This document shows, piece after piece, positions 15,443 to 23,684 of a stretch of 26,675 nt of DNA. The notes under the pieces were generated by a model. The model worked only from the letters and a program-made list of their open reading frames with translations. It searched no databases and was not told where the DNA came from. The position numbers and the translations under genes were made by a program. The DNA is from Woeseia sp. (GTDB taxonomy: Bacteria > Pseudomonadota > Gammaproteobacteria > Steroidobacterales > Woeseiaceae): NCBI GenBank assembly GCA_018701055.1, contig JABIUH010000495.1, positions 1 through 26,675 on the forward strand. Reading direction: 5' to 3'. Numbering within the stretch: position 1 is the first letter of the stretch; each line of letters begins with the position of its first letter.

Positions 15443-17539
15443 TTGAGCGAAAAACGTAAAGAACATCGGGACCGTTTGGTCGTCTTGAGCTTAGTCAGCG
15501 TATTGCTGGTCTTGATCTATGGACCGCTAGCGCCATGGTTCGTGGCGGCTGATCGATTTGTCTACGATATATTCGCCCCAAGTGTTCGCACCTCCTCATT
15601 GGAGGACGGCGTCATTGTGAGTATTAGCCCCGCCAGAAAATCAGCGGACGAGATACTGGCCGAATACGGAAGATTGCTTGAACATCTACAGAGCCAATCA
15701 GTGAAGAGAATCATATTGGCGGAACCACCAGCTATCGAGCCGACGGCCGAGTTGCCGGGATGGGCCGCGATATTAACCGGCAATACACCGATTTTCGTGC
15801 CTACCGGCCATCGGCTGTCCGATGTCGCGAGTCGCACCGGCACGCTCAAGTTACAGCCAGACTCAGACGACGTCCTACGGCAATCGCAACTTTGGCACCT
15901 ACAAGGTGGCGTCATGTCACCCTCTTTGCCCCTGGCAGTAGCGCTCGCATCGGACAAATATTCTGTGGATGCGCGCATATCCGCTGCTGATTTAGCAATT
16001 TTTCTCACCAATTACGCGCCTATAAAGCGAATTGATGCGACTGAAGTTTTGAATACGGAGATAGCATCCCCTGCACTTACTGGAAAAACGGTGTTTCTAG
16101 ACGCGGCACCTGAATTATCAGGTGCGGTCGCCACGCTTCCCTCCGGTCAGTTTGTCACCCGATCCGAGATCACGGCACAGGTGTTAGCCGACGTCGAGCA
16201 GGGTCAGACGGTGATTGCGCCGTCCTGGTTGCGGGCAATGGAAGTTCTCGCGCCCGCCCTGTTAGCGATCGTTGCAACACTATTCTTACCCGGCCGAAAT
16301 CGACGCGACATTATTTTGCTGTGCACGATTACGATACTGACCGTTATTCTAATTGAAGGACTGTTCCTGCTAATCGGCCGGATGCGACTGGATATGGGCA
16401 GGGCCTCAATCATCTTCCTCGGCGCCTCAATTTTGAGCTGGTGGCTCGCTGGAACGGTAAAGAAGGCCTCGATCCATGCGTTTCAACGCGGCACCGATTT
16501 TCTGACTGCCGGTCGTCTGGAACCCGCGTTTGCCGAATTTCGTCGTTGTCAGGCTGATGAACCACTCGCATCAGCCATGTATAAACTCTCGCTCGCATTT
16601 GAAGATCAAGCCAAACCGGAACGGGCGGAAGCCGTCATTCAATGGATGAAGCGAACGCAGGGAGCCACACAAACAGCCAATAAGTTCACTTTGGGCGGCA
16701 AAGAAGGAACACCGCAGCGACTCGGTCGATACGTCATCGAACGCCGACTCGGCCGAGGTGCGATGGGCGCTGTCTACCTGGCAAGAGACCCACGCATCAA
16801 TCGGGCAGTCGCGTTGAAAGTGATTCCCATTGAAAAAGAATTCGAAGACGAAGATCTTGAGGAAGCGCGCCTAAGGTTTTTTCGCGAAGCCGAATCAGCG
16901 GGTCGCCTGACTCACCCGAATATCATCACAGTATACGATTGCGGCGAAGACAAGCACCTTGCCTACATCGCGATGGAATATACCCAAGGTTTGCCATTAA
17001 CCCAGTTTACGGATCCTAAGCAACTACTGGCACCAAAAAAAGCACTTGAAATGTGTGCAAGAACGGCGGAAGCCCTCGACTACGCGCACAATCAAGGCGT
17101 CATTCACCGCGACATCAAGCCTGCCAATATCCTCTATAGCTTGCGGGAAGATCAGCTCAAAATCAGCGATTTCGGCGTTGCGCGACTGACCGATAATAAC
17201 CGGACAAAAACCGGCATCGTGCTGGGCACACCAATGTATATGTCCCCGGAACAACTTAGTGCCGAAACCCTGACAGGTCACTCGGACTTATTCTCGCTTG
17301 GTGTTACGCTATACGAGTTATTGGTGGGCGAAGTGCCCTTCAAGGCGACCAATATTGCGGTCCTTATGACTAAAATCACGATGGAAGACCCGGCGCCGGT
17401 GTCCAATAGGCGCCCAGGTGTTCCGCCGAGTGTGGATACGGTGCTGTTTAAAGCGCTGGCAAAGCGGCCAGAAGATCGCTTTACCAACGGTGGTGAAATG
17501 GCAATCGCCCTTAGAAATTGCGCTAAGTACGCATCCTGA
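15443..17539 (+). CDS. Membrane Ser/Thr protein kinase with CHASE2-like sensor domain
   Basis: A 698-residue receptor kinase. An N-terminal membrane segment (about 11-35) is followed by an extracytoplasmic CHASE2-like region (about 36-260) and three membrane segments (about 264-284, 289-312, 320-338). A short TPR-like stretch (about 345-405) comes next, then a complete Hanks-type kinase domain (about 430-695). Kinase residues are all present: glycine loop GRGAMGAVY (437-445), Lys459 in VALKV, Glu482, catalytic Asp557 in HRDIKPAN, Asp576 of DFG, then GTPMYMSPEQ and HSDLFSLG. The CHASE2 part is divergent and its call is moderate. The TTG start at 15443 has AGAGAAG upstream. It is followed 13 bp later by a PP2C phosphatase and then an FHA protein, so it heads a phosphosignalling operon. 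Signal and targets are unknown. Confidence 0.92.
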   Translation: MSEKRKEHRDRLVVLSLVSVLLVLIYGPLAPWFVAADRFVYDIFAPSVRTSSLEDGVIVSISPARKSADEILAEYGRLLEHLQSQSVKRIILAEPPAIEPTAELPGWAAILTGNTPIFVPTGHRLSDVASRTGTLKLQPDSDDVLRQSQLWHLQGGVMSPSLPLAVALASDKYSVDARISAADLAIFLTNYAPIKRIDATEVLNTEIASPALTGKTVFLDAAPELSGAVATLPSGQFVTRSEITAQVLADVEQGQTVIAPSWLRAMEVLAPALLAIVATLFLPGRNRRDIILLCTITILTVILIEGLFLLIGRMRLDMGRASIIFLGASILSWWLAGTVKKASIHAFQRGTDFLTAGRLEPAFAEFRRCQADEPLASAMYKLSLAFEDQAKPERAEAVIQWMKRTQGATQTANKFTLGGKEGTPQRLGRYVIERRLGRGAMGAVYLARDPRINRAVALKVIPIEKEFEDEDLEEARLRFFREAESAGRLTHPNIITVYDCGEDKHLAYIAMEYTQGLPLTQFTDPKQLLAPKKALEMCARTAEALDYAHNQGVIHRDIKPANILYSLREDQLKISDFGVARLTDNNRTKTGIVLGTPMYMSPEQLSAETLTGHSDLFSLGVTLYELLVGEVPFKATNIAVLMTKITMEDPAPVSNRRPGVPPSVDTVLFKALAKRPEDRFTNGGEMAIALRNCAKYAS

Positions 17540-17552
17540 GCCTGAATATAGA

Positions 17553-18389
17553 ATGAGCAAAGACAAAAGCCTTCACGGCAAAATTCAATTCGCTGAGATT
17601 ACCCACACGGGCAAGGTTCGCGATCACAATGAAGACGCAATTGGCTCGGATCATGAACTGGGGCTAATGGTCCTTGCGGATGGCATGGGTGGCTACAATG
17701 CCGGCGAAGTCGCAAGCGGCATCGCTGTTCAGACGATTTCAGAATTGGCGGCAGAAGGCGTTATTCGAGAGGATCGTAAAGAAACGGATCCGACCACCGG
17801 ACTGATGCGTCAAACCATTGTGCTGCGAGACGCTGTCGCCCGATCCAACAAAATCATCTTTCAGACCGCCCAAAGTCAAACCCACTGCGAGGGCATGGGG
17901 ACCACTTTGGTTACCGCGTTATTTTACGACGACAAGATTTCGATTGCTCACGTGGGTGACTCGCGGGCGTACCGACTCCGCGGTGGAAAATTCGAACAAC
18001 TCACTTTAGACCATTCCCTGCTACAAGAGCTCGTTGATCGCGGCTTTTACTCCGAAGAAGAAGCGCAACGCTCTACAAACCGCAATTACGTTACCCGAGC
18101 GCTCGGAGTAGAACCAACAGTCGACGTTGAGGTGCACGAGTTTGAAGTCTTGCCCGACGATATCTATCTGTTGTGCTCAGATGGACTTTCGGACATGGTC
18201 GAAGATGAGGATATTCACTTAACTATCAGTACGTTTAATGCTAGCCTTGATGTAGTTGGTCAGCAATTGGTTGATCTGGCCAACGATCATGGCGGGCGAG
18301 ACAACGTGTCGGTAATGCTGGCACAAGTCAACGAATCATTCACGGCAAAGCAAGGCAGGATGTCGCGATTGACCGGCATGTTCCGTTGA
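17553..18389 (+). CDS. PP2C-family Ser/Thr protein phosphatase (Stp/PrpC type)
   Basis: The 278-residue, soluble metal-dependent phosphatase is expected to reverse the neighbouring kinase's phosphorylations. PP2C motifs in order: RDHNEDA (23-29), VLADGMGGYNAGE (40-52, Asp43 metal ligand), GMGTTLVTALF (114-124), IAHVGDSRAYRLR (131-143), LLCSDGLSDMV (207-216, with Asp210) and GGRDNVSVML (248-256, with Asp250). The catalytic set looks complete. The frame is open 45 codons further upstream, inside the kinase gene; ATG 17553 gives the usual domain start. A 69-base gap separates it from the FHA gene. Confidence 0.94.
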   Translation: MSKDKSLHGKIQFAEITHTGKVRDHNEDAIGSDHELGLMVLADGMGGYNAGEVASGIAVQTISELAAEGVIREDRKETDPTTGLMRQTIVLRDAVARSNKIIFQTAQSQTHCEGMGTTLVTALFYDDKISIAHVGDSRAYRLRGGKFEQLTLDHSLLQELVDRGFYSEEEAQRSTNRNYVTRALGVEPTVDVEVHEFEVLPDDIYLLCSDGLSDMVEDEDIHLTISTFNASLDVVGQQLVDLANDHGGRDNVSVMLAQVNESFTAKQGRMSRLTGMFR

Positions 18390-18458
18390 TTGGGGACGCA
18401 GAGCATCAGAGTAGATTCTTTGCGCTGAATACGATCCAAAGAGAGCGAAACTACTAAT

Positions 18459-19322
18459 ATGGCACGTTTAATCCTGAGTCTGGACGGCCAGGTTCTGGCT
18501 GAGTACAACATGTCGAAAGAGCGGTATACGGTTGGCCGTCTGCCCGACAATGATGTACGCATCGATAACCCCGCTGTCAGTGGTCATCACTCACTGATCA
18601 TCAATATCCTGAATGATTCGTTTCTCGAAGATCTCAATAGCACCAATGGCACTTACGTCAATGGCAAGTTGATCAAGAAACATGCCTTGCAACATGGTGA
18701 TGTCATTACGATTGGTCACCATCAATTACGCTTCTCGGATCAGCAAGCCAACGATATCGAGCAAGACGAATTCGAAAAAACCATGGTAATTCCTGCTGGC
18801 CAGCACAGTGCTGACCAGTTGGCAGCTGCTGAAAAAGCGGCCGAGATTGCTGCGGCAGAAGAACCACAAATTGCTGCAGCTGACCGCCGTGAAGATATGA
18901 AGGTCGACATGCCGGATTCTAATGCGGCACGAGAACCCATTGCCTCAACGGTTGCTCCACCGCCAACGCCAACGCGAGAGGCAAAACCAGAACCAGCAGC
19001 GCATACAGAAACTTCCGCCGGAGTCGATCCCAGACCGGCACCCAATCCGCTACCGCTCGCGAAATTGCAGGTAATAAGTGGGTCATTCGCTGGACGTGAA
19101 CTTGAATTAACGAAAGCGCTCACCACGCTCGGGCGTCCGGGTGTACAAGTCGCAGCCATTACGCGACGCGCAGAGGGTTACTTCATCGTGCATGTCGAAA
19201 GCAGCGAGGAAGATGACTATCCGTTGGTCAACGGACAACCGATTGGTGCGCAGGCGCGCAAATTGAACGACAACGACGTCGTACAGTTGGCAGGCGTCAA
19301 AATGGGATTCTTTAAAGGCTGA
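18459..19322 (+). CDS. FHA-domain protein with canonical N-terminal and degenerate C-terminal FHA domains
   Basis: The 287-residue soluble protein probably reads out threonine phosphorylation by the adjacent kinase. FHA domain 1 (residues 1-95) keeps phosphothreonine-binding residues: Arg27 (GR), Ser41 and His44 (SGHH), Asn63 (STNGT) and Asn68. An Ala/Glu/Pro-rich linker (about 115-198) leads to a second FHA-like domain (200-287) with GRPG (225-228) and VNG (257-259). There the Ser-x-x-His of domain 1 is replaced by the ITRRAEG region, so pThr binding is doubtful. FEKTMVIP (Thr108) directly after domain 1 resembles sites phosphorylated in other FHA proteins (inference). ATG 18459 lies behind a purine-rich stretch. 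It is the last gene of the cassette and convergent with alr. Confidence 0.9.
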   Translation: MARLILSLDGQVLAEYNMSKERYTVGRLPDNDVRIDNPAVSGHHSLIINILNDSFLEDLNSTNGTYVNGKLIKKHALQHGDVITIGHHQLRFSDQQANDIEQDEFEKTMVIPAGQHSADQLAAAEKAAEIAAAEEPQIAAADRREDMKVDMPDSNAAREPIASTVAPPPTPTREAKPEPAAHTETSAGVDPRPAPNPLPLAKLQVISGSFAGRELELTKALTTLGRPGVQVAAITRRAEGYFIVHVESSEEDDYPLVNGQPIGAQARKLNDNDVVQLAGVKMGFFKG

Positions 19323-19367
19323 TTGCCCGCTGCGGGTTTCAACCGGCAACACACATCGGATCAATTC

Positions 19368-19391
19368 GAGATCGGCCTACGGGCCGATCTC
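19368..19391. terminator. Hairpin between FHA gene and alr, possible bidirectional terminator
   Basis: GAGATCGGCC (19368-19377) and GGCCGATCTC (19382-19391) form a perfect 10-bp stem with a 4-base loop in the 70-bp gap between convergent genes. It ends 1 bp from the alr stop. The flanks are only mildly T-rich, so termination is inferred mostly from position. A smaller CCCG-CTG-CGGG hairpin followed by TTT (19326-19339) lies just after the FHA stop. Confidence 0.55.
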
Positions 19392-19392
19392 T

Positions 19393-20496
19393 CTATTCGT
19401 CGAAGACCGCCGCTTCGCGATGAGTGATACCCGTGATCAATTGATAAGCCGCTGTTCGAACAGCTTCCGCAACTCGCTCGACTGGCAATGTGTCTCCCCA
19501 TAACAATACGCGATCTCCAATTTCATCTTGCGCATTTGGCCCGAGATCGACCGTTGTGAGGTCCATAGAAACAGCGCCAACAACGCGCACCTCTCTATCG
19601 TTAATAGACATAGGCGCTCCAGCCTGCATGTAGCATGCGTAGCCATCGCCATAGCCAACTGCGATCACTCCAATCTTGGTATCGCATGGGGCTTGCCATT
19701 CTCCACCGTAGCCGACCGGCTGACCTGCCCGAATCGCTTTAATAGCGATCAAGGTAGATTCAAAATTCATCGCAGGCTTGAGCCCCAATTCCGTTCCAAG
19801 ACTTCCCTCAATAGGCGAAACACCAAAAAGCGCTATACCGGGTCGCATCCAAACTCGCCCTTCTCTGCTTGCATTCGAAAATCGTTGGAGACTCCTGGCA
19901 GCCCCGAATAAGCCGCCAGAATTGGCAATGCTGATATCTCCTTTGAAGTCGTTCGTCAAAGTGGAAAATTGTTCCATCTGCCGATCAGTCATTTCGTCGT
20001 TCGGGTTATCCGCATTGGCGAGATGTGTCATCAAGGATAGTTTGTTGACTGCTGAGCAAGAATTTAGCCTAGCGATAGCCATTTCCGCAGCGTTCGTATC
20101 GAATCCTAAGCGATGCATACCAGTATCGATTTTCAGCCACACCGCGAAAGCACCGCATGCAAAATTTTCCAACCATTCAATTTGTTCATGATTGTGCACA
20201 CAAAGCGAAACACCGAGACGTGCGGCCAAATCTAAATCGGATTCCGCCACTATGCCTCCGAGTAACACGAGCGGATGCTCGCACCCTGCGTCTCGAAGCT
20301 GAGCGGCCTCTGAAATTCGCGCCACCGCGAATGCATCGACATCTGCAAGCGCAGTTGCTGTTTCGAGCATGCCGTGACCGTAGGCGTTGCCTTTGACTAC
20401 AGCCATTACGCGGGCTGCAGGTTCGATTGAACGGATGACGTTTAGATTATGCTGAATCGCGCTCAGATTGATTCGTGCGCGAGCACTGAAGGTCAC
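19393..20496 (-). CDS. alr: Alanine racemase
   Basis: The 367-residue, PLP-dependent enzyme interconverts L- and D-alanine for peptidoglycan. The N-terminal TIM barrel carries the PLP lysine Lys35 in AVVKGNAYGHG; LKIDTGMHRLGF, MTHLANAD and WMRPGIALFG follow. The C-terminal beta domain supplies the second base, Tyr263 in VGYGGEW. DLTTVDLG and LLWGD near the end are typical. Length is normal for the family (about 360). The start codon overlaps the dnaB stop by 4 bp (ATGA), so it is translationally coupled to dnaB, a common gammaproteobacterial arrangement. Confidence 0.97.
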   Translation of the reverse strand: MTFSARARINLSAIQHNLNVIRSIEPAARVMAVVKGNAYGHGMLETATALADVDAFAVARISEAAQLRDAGCEHPLVLLGGIVAESDLDLAARLGVSLCVHNHEQIEWLENFACGAFAVWLKIDTGMHRLGFDTNAAEMAIARLNSCSAVNKLSLMTHLANADNPNDEMTDRQMEQFSTLTNDFKGDISIANSGGLFGAARSLQRFSNASREGRVWMRPGIALFGVSPIEGSLGTELGLKPAMNFESTLIAIKAIRAGQPVGYGGEWQAPCDTKIGVIAVGYGDGYACYMQAGAPMSINDREVRVVGAVSMDLTTVDLGPNAQDEIGDRVLLWGDTLPVERVAEAVRTAAYQLITGITHREAAVFDE

Positions 20497-21890
20497 CGAA
20501 AAGACTCCTCCGCATAGGAGTCGGGAACCCAGTTTTCGAACTTCGTGTATTTGCCAACAAACGTAAGTAGAAAATCGCCAATCGGACCATTTCGTTGCTT
20601 AGCAATAATGATGTCGGCAATGCCCTTCTTGGGCGAATCCGGGTTGTAGACTTCATCGCGATAAATGAAGATTATAAGATCCGCATCCTGCTCGATTGCA
20701 CCAGATTCCCGAAGATCTGACATTACCGGTCGCTTGTCAGTACGTTGCTCAACGCTACGATTGAGCTGGGATAACGCAATGATCGGTACTTCCAGTTCCT
20801 TTGCCAGCGATTTCAATGAACGCGATATTTCAGAGATCTCTGTTGCACGATTTTCACTGGCACCATGCACCTGCATGAGTTGCAAATAGTCGAGCACAAT
20901 TAATCCAAGATTTGATTCGCGTTTTAGGCGTCTTGCACGAGCTCGAATTTCTGTCGGTGACAGTCCGGGCGAATCATCAATATAGATCGGCGCATCCGAC
21001 ATCAGCTGCACAGCCGTATTGATTCGCGACCAGTCTTCGTCGGGAAAATTACCCGTACGAAGATGGGTTTGATCGACGCGACCAAGCGACGAAATCATCC
21101 TAAATGCCAATTGTTGTGCTGGCATTTCCATCGAAAATACTGCCGTTGGAATACGTGCACCAATTGCCGCGTTCTCCGCGATATTGATCGCCAACGTCGT
21201 TTTGCCCATCGATGGGCGCCCGGCAATGATTACAAGGTCACCTGGCTGCAACCCTGCGGTCAGTTTATCGAAGTCACTAAAACCAGTAGGAATACCGGTA
21301 ATGTCTCCGTCCGATTGGTGCAGCAGATCGATTCGATCGACCGCGTCGGGAAGAATTTGTTTTAACGATCTAAATCCGGCTTTGCCGCGGGACCCTTTCT
21401 CAGCAATATCGAAAACCAGGCGTTCTGCCTCGTCGACCAATTCGGTCGCGCTTCGACCCGCTGTCGTAAAGGCGTTGCCACTTATCTCGTTGCCTGCCGA
21501 AATAAGTGACCTCAACGTAGAACGTTCGCGAAGAATGGTCGCATACGCCCGAGCGTTCGCGGCACCAGGCGTTTCATTAGTCAGCGTTGCCAGATACTCA
21601 AGCCCACCGGCTGCATCCAATTCGTCGCGATTGCTTAACCACTCGGAAACAGTCACCACATCACAGGGATGACCGTCTTCGGACAGATCAGCGATCGCTG
21701 TAAAAATAAGCTGGTGATCTTTGCGATAGAAGTCATGTGCGAGGATAAGGTCGGCGACCTTGTCCCATGCTTCTTTATCTTGCATAAGTCCGCCAAGCAC
21801 GGACTGCTCGGCTTCAATGGAGTTTGGTGGCACCTTTAACCGACGCTCCATCGCATCGGGTGGTAATCCGTCATCCAAAGCTCGAACCAT
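20493..21890 (-). CDS. dnaB: Replicative DNA helicase DnaB
   Basis: The 465-residue hexameric helicase unwinds DNA at the replication fork and recruits primase. The N-terminal domain (about 20-125) starts with PPNSIEAEQSVLGGLMQD. After the linker comes the RecA-like motor (about 180-460), with Walker A AGRPSMGKTT (223-232), VFSMEM, LIVLDYLQLM (Walker B), LSQLNRSVEQR and LRESGAIEQDAD. No intein is present and length is normal (E. coli 471). ATG 21890 was used; a short acidic N-terminus of about 17 residues precedes the conserved region, so a start at Met14 is possible. It lies 111 bases after rplI and overlaps alr. Confidence 0.98.
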   Translation of the reverse strand: MVRALDDGLPPDAMERRLKVPPNSIEAEQSVLGGLMQDKEAWDKVADLILAHDFYRKDHQLIFTAIADLSEDGHPCDVVTVSEWLSNRDELDAAGGLEYLATLTNETPGAANARAYATILRERSTLRSLISAGNEISGNAFTTAGRSATELVDEAERLVFDIAEKGSRGKAGFRSLKQILPDAVDRIDLLHQSDGDITGIPTGFSDFDKLTAGLQPGDLVIIAGRPSMGKTTLAINIAENAAIGARIPTAVFSMEMPAQQLAFRMISSLGRVDQTHLRTGNFPDEDWSRINTAVQLMSDAPIYIDDSPGLSPTEIRARARRLKRESNLGLIVLDYLQLMQVHGASENRATEISEISRSLKSLAKELEVPIIALSQLNRSVEQRTDKRPVMSDLRESGAIEQDADLIIFIYRDEVYNPDSPKKGIADIIIAKQRNGPIGDFLLTFVGKYTKFENWVPDSYAEESFR

Positions 21891-21955
21891 TTAGACCTGT
21901 CTCTCCGGACATTTCATGCAAACTAGTAACGACAACGATGGCGTCGGACAGCTCG

Positions 21956-21985
21956 CGGTATGTTGCCTGACACGACCACATACCG
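21956..21985 (-). other. Hairpin in the rplI-dnaB gap
   Basis: CGGTATGT and ACATACCG are exact 8-bp arms round a 14-base loop, between the rplI stop and the dnaB start. The stem could act as a weak terminator or a leader structure; no T-run follows on the minus strand. It may also be a regulator site in a dnaB promoter, since the arms form an inverted repeat. Confidence 0.4.
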
Positions 21986-22001
21986 TACCACAGAAAACGT
22001 T

Positions 22002-22451
22002 TTACTCTTCTGGAACAACCTTCAAATTGACATCAACATTGACGTCGCTATGCAGGTGCAATCCAATCGTAAATTCACCAATCTCATGTATCGGGCCATC
22101 CGGCAGGCGCACTTCAGAGCGCGCAACCTCAACACCGACTTTCTCGAAAGCATCGGCAATATCAATGGGCCCTACGGAGCCAAACAACTTACCCTCTGCC
22201 CCAACATTCGCCGGGATAACGAGGTCCATACCGCTCAACAAATCTGCGCGAGATTGGGCACTCGCCCTCTCGACAGCGGCCGCCTTTTCAAGATCCGCAC
22301 GCCGTGATTCTACTTCAGCGATATTCTTATTTGTTGCCAGAGCAGCCTTGCGCTGCGGCAAAAGATAGTTTCGACCGTAGCCCGGCTTCACGTTTACCAT
22401 GTCGCCGATCTCACCAAGATTTTCAACTTTTTCTAGCAAAATAACGTTCAT
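22002..22451 (-). CDS. rplI: 50S ribosomal protein L9
   Basis: The 149-residue protein binds 23S rRNA near the L1 stalk and supports reading-frame maintenance. The N-terminal domain MNVILLEKVENLGEIGDMVN, with KPGYGRNYLLPQRKA, is highly conserved; a long connecting helix (about 42-75) and a C-terminal domain (LFGSVGPIDIADAFE, VRLPDGPIHEIGEF, HSDVNVDVNLKVVPE) follow. Length equals that of E. coli L9. It lies 48 bp downstream of the DUF2232 gene in the rpsF-rpsR-DUF2232-rplI order and closes the ribosomal part of this operon before dnaB. Confidence 0.98.
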   Translation of the reverse strand: MNVILLEKVENLGEIGDMVNVKPGYGRNYLLPQRKAALATNKNIAEVESRRADLEKAAAVERASAQSRADLLSGMDLVIPANVGAEGKLFGSVGPIDIADAFEKVGVEVARSEVRLPDGPIHEIGEFTIGLHLHSDVNVDVNLKVVPEE

Positions 22452-22499
22452 TCTTATAACCCTATCTCAAATTGTTTCGTCACAGCTTGCGTGACTCTC

Positions 22500-23420
22500 T
22501 CAAGCCGCGGTTGCGGTGCGCCTGGCGCGAAAATTAAACCACGCATCCAAATATCCCAATATCGCTAGCGCGATAACTATCAATCCGTTCAATACTGGCA
22601 CTAACAAAAACGCATAAGTTGTCAGCAAAACGAACAACGGCAAGCGTTTGCCCGCATGCAGCCAATGCATGACCGCCAATCCCTGTAACCAAAATACTAC
22701 AAATACGACAAATGCTAAGTTCTGCAACCATGCAGCCCCGCTTGCAAGCGCCAAAACCGACGTCAGCGCCATGACAGCAGCTAAAACCCGGCCAAAATTC
22801 AGGTCACAAAACCGACCAAAAAGCGCTTGTTTACCCGGCAGGCTCTGGAACAACCCGTAGCCGAGCAATAACACCAAAACGATCCATGTCCAAACAGTAA
22901 AAACAGCCATCATCGTCATTTGCGGAATGATCAACGCTCTCGATGCCAGCAATTGATCCGCATATTCAGACTGACCGCCCGCTCGAACCAGCGTCGTCCA
23001 CTGCATTAATACGTCATTCCAGAAAACTATTGGATCGCCTAGAACAACAAAAAAACCTAACACGCCGACCATCGCAAGTATCACCGTCACCTGCAACGCC
23101 AGAGTCAATGACCGCAAGTATACGGTCAATCCAGCCGACGCCGCTGCCGGCAACCAAATGATACTCGCCGTAACGACCACCTGCATGGCCTCTGCATTCG
23201 AGATTAGTGCGAACGCACCGAGAAAAATGGCTGCTGCAACGCCCTGGAAAAGCGCCAGACGAATTCCGTTCGCGAAAACGAGATGCGCCATCACCACGCC
23301 ACCTATGACCGGACCTAATCCGCTGGTCACACCGCTCAACATAGGCAGTACCAGCGCTGTGATTAGACCCAAGCCGCCATTAAGCGGTCGGGCAACAAGC
23401 CATGCGGCTAGCGGCTGCAT
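22500..23420 (-). CDS. DUF2232 multi-spanning membrane protein
   Basis: The 306-residue hydrophobic protein has about 8-9 predicted membrane segments: VLPMLSGVTSGLGPVIGGVV, AAAIFLGAFALI, VVVTASIIWLPAAASAG, VILAMVGVLGFFVVLG, MMAVFTVWTWIVLVLLL, LAAVMALTSVLALASG, LAFVVFVVFWLQGLAVM and LFVLLTTYAFLLVPVL. It matches the DUF2232 family (YybS-like), often found between rpsR and rplI in gammaproteobacteria; the resemblance to energy-coupling or S-component-like membrane proteins is only general. No function is assigned. In E. coli this operon has priB between rpsF and rpsR and nothing here. The RARRTATAA tail suggests a cytoplasmic C-terminus. It starts 25 bp after rpsR and is presumably co-transcribed. 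Confidence 0.85.
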   Translation of the reverse strand: MQPLAAWLVARPLNGGLGLITALVLPMLSGVTSGLGPVIGGVVMAHLVFANGIRLALFQGVAAAIFLGAFALISNAEAMQVVVTASIIWLPAAASAGLTVYLRSLTLALQVTVILAMVGVLGFFVVLGDPIVFWNDVLMQWTTLVRAGGQSEYADQLLASRALIIPQMTMMAVFTVWTWIVLVLLLGYGLFQSLPGKQALFGRFCDLNFGRVLAAVMALTSVLALASGAAWLQNLAFVVFVVFWLQGLAVMHWLHAGKRLPLFVLLTTYAFLLVPVLNGLIVIALAILGYLDAWFNFRARRTATAA

Positions 23421-23445
23421 CTCCCTCGTTCGACGTTAATCGCCA

Positions 23446-23670
23446 TCAATGCCGATCGGTGTACGGCAATAGAGCGAGGAACCGTGCTCTTTTTACCGCC
23501 GTCGATAACTGACGTTGATAGTTTGCTTTCGTGCCCGTAATGCGACTGGGCACAATTTTGCCGGTTTCTGTTACGTACGCTTTAAGCAGAGTGAGATCTT
23601 TGTAATCAATCTCCGTAATACCTTCTGCGGTGAAGCGACAATATTTCCGTCTGCGTGAATATCGACTCAT
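23446..23670 (-). CDS. rpsR: 30S ribosomal protein S18
   Basis: The 74-residue protein binds the central domain of 16S rRNA as a heterodimer with S6. The sequence is canonical: RRRKYCRFTAEG, IDYKDLTLLKAYVTETGKIV, SRITGTKANYQRQLSTAVKR, ARFLALLPYTDRH. It lies 14 bp after rpsF, so the two partner proteins are made together. No zinc-motif variant is seen. Confidence 0.98.
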   Translation of the reverse strand: MSRYSRRRKYCRFTAEGITEIDYKDLTLLKAYVTETGKIVPSRITGTKANYQRQLSTAVKRARFLALLPYTDRH

Positions 23671-23684
23671 TGCTAACTCCTCCG

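Noticed and set aside
15562..16011. A 149-codon minus-strand frame inside the kinase gene
   Set aside because: The plus-strand frame spans 698 codons with complete kinase motifs; the antisense frame has no recognisable domain.
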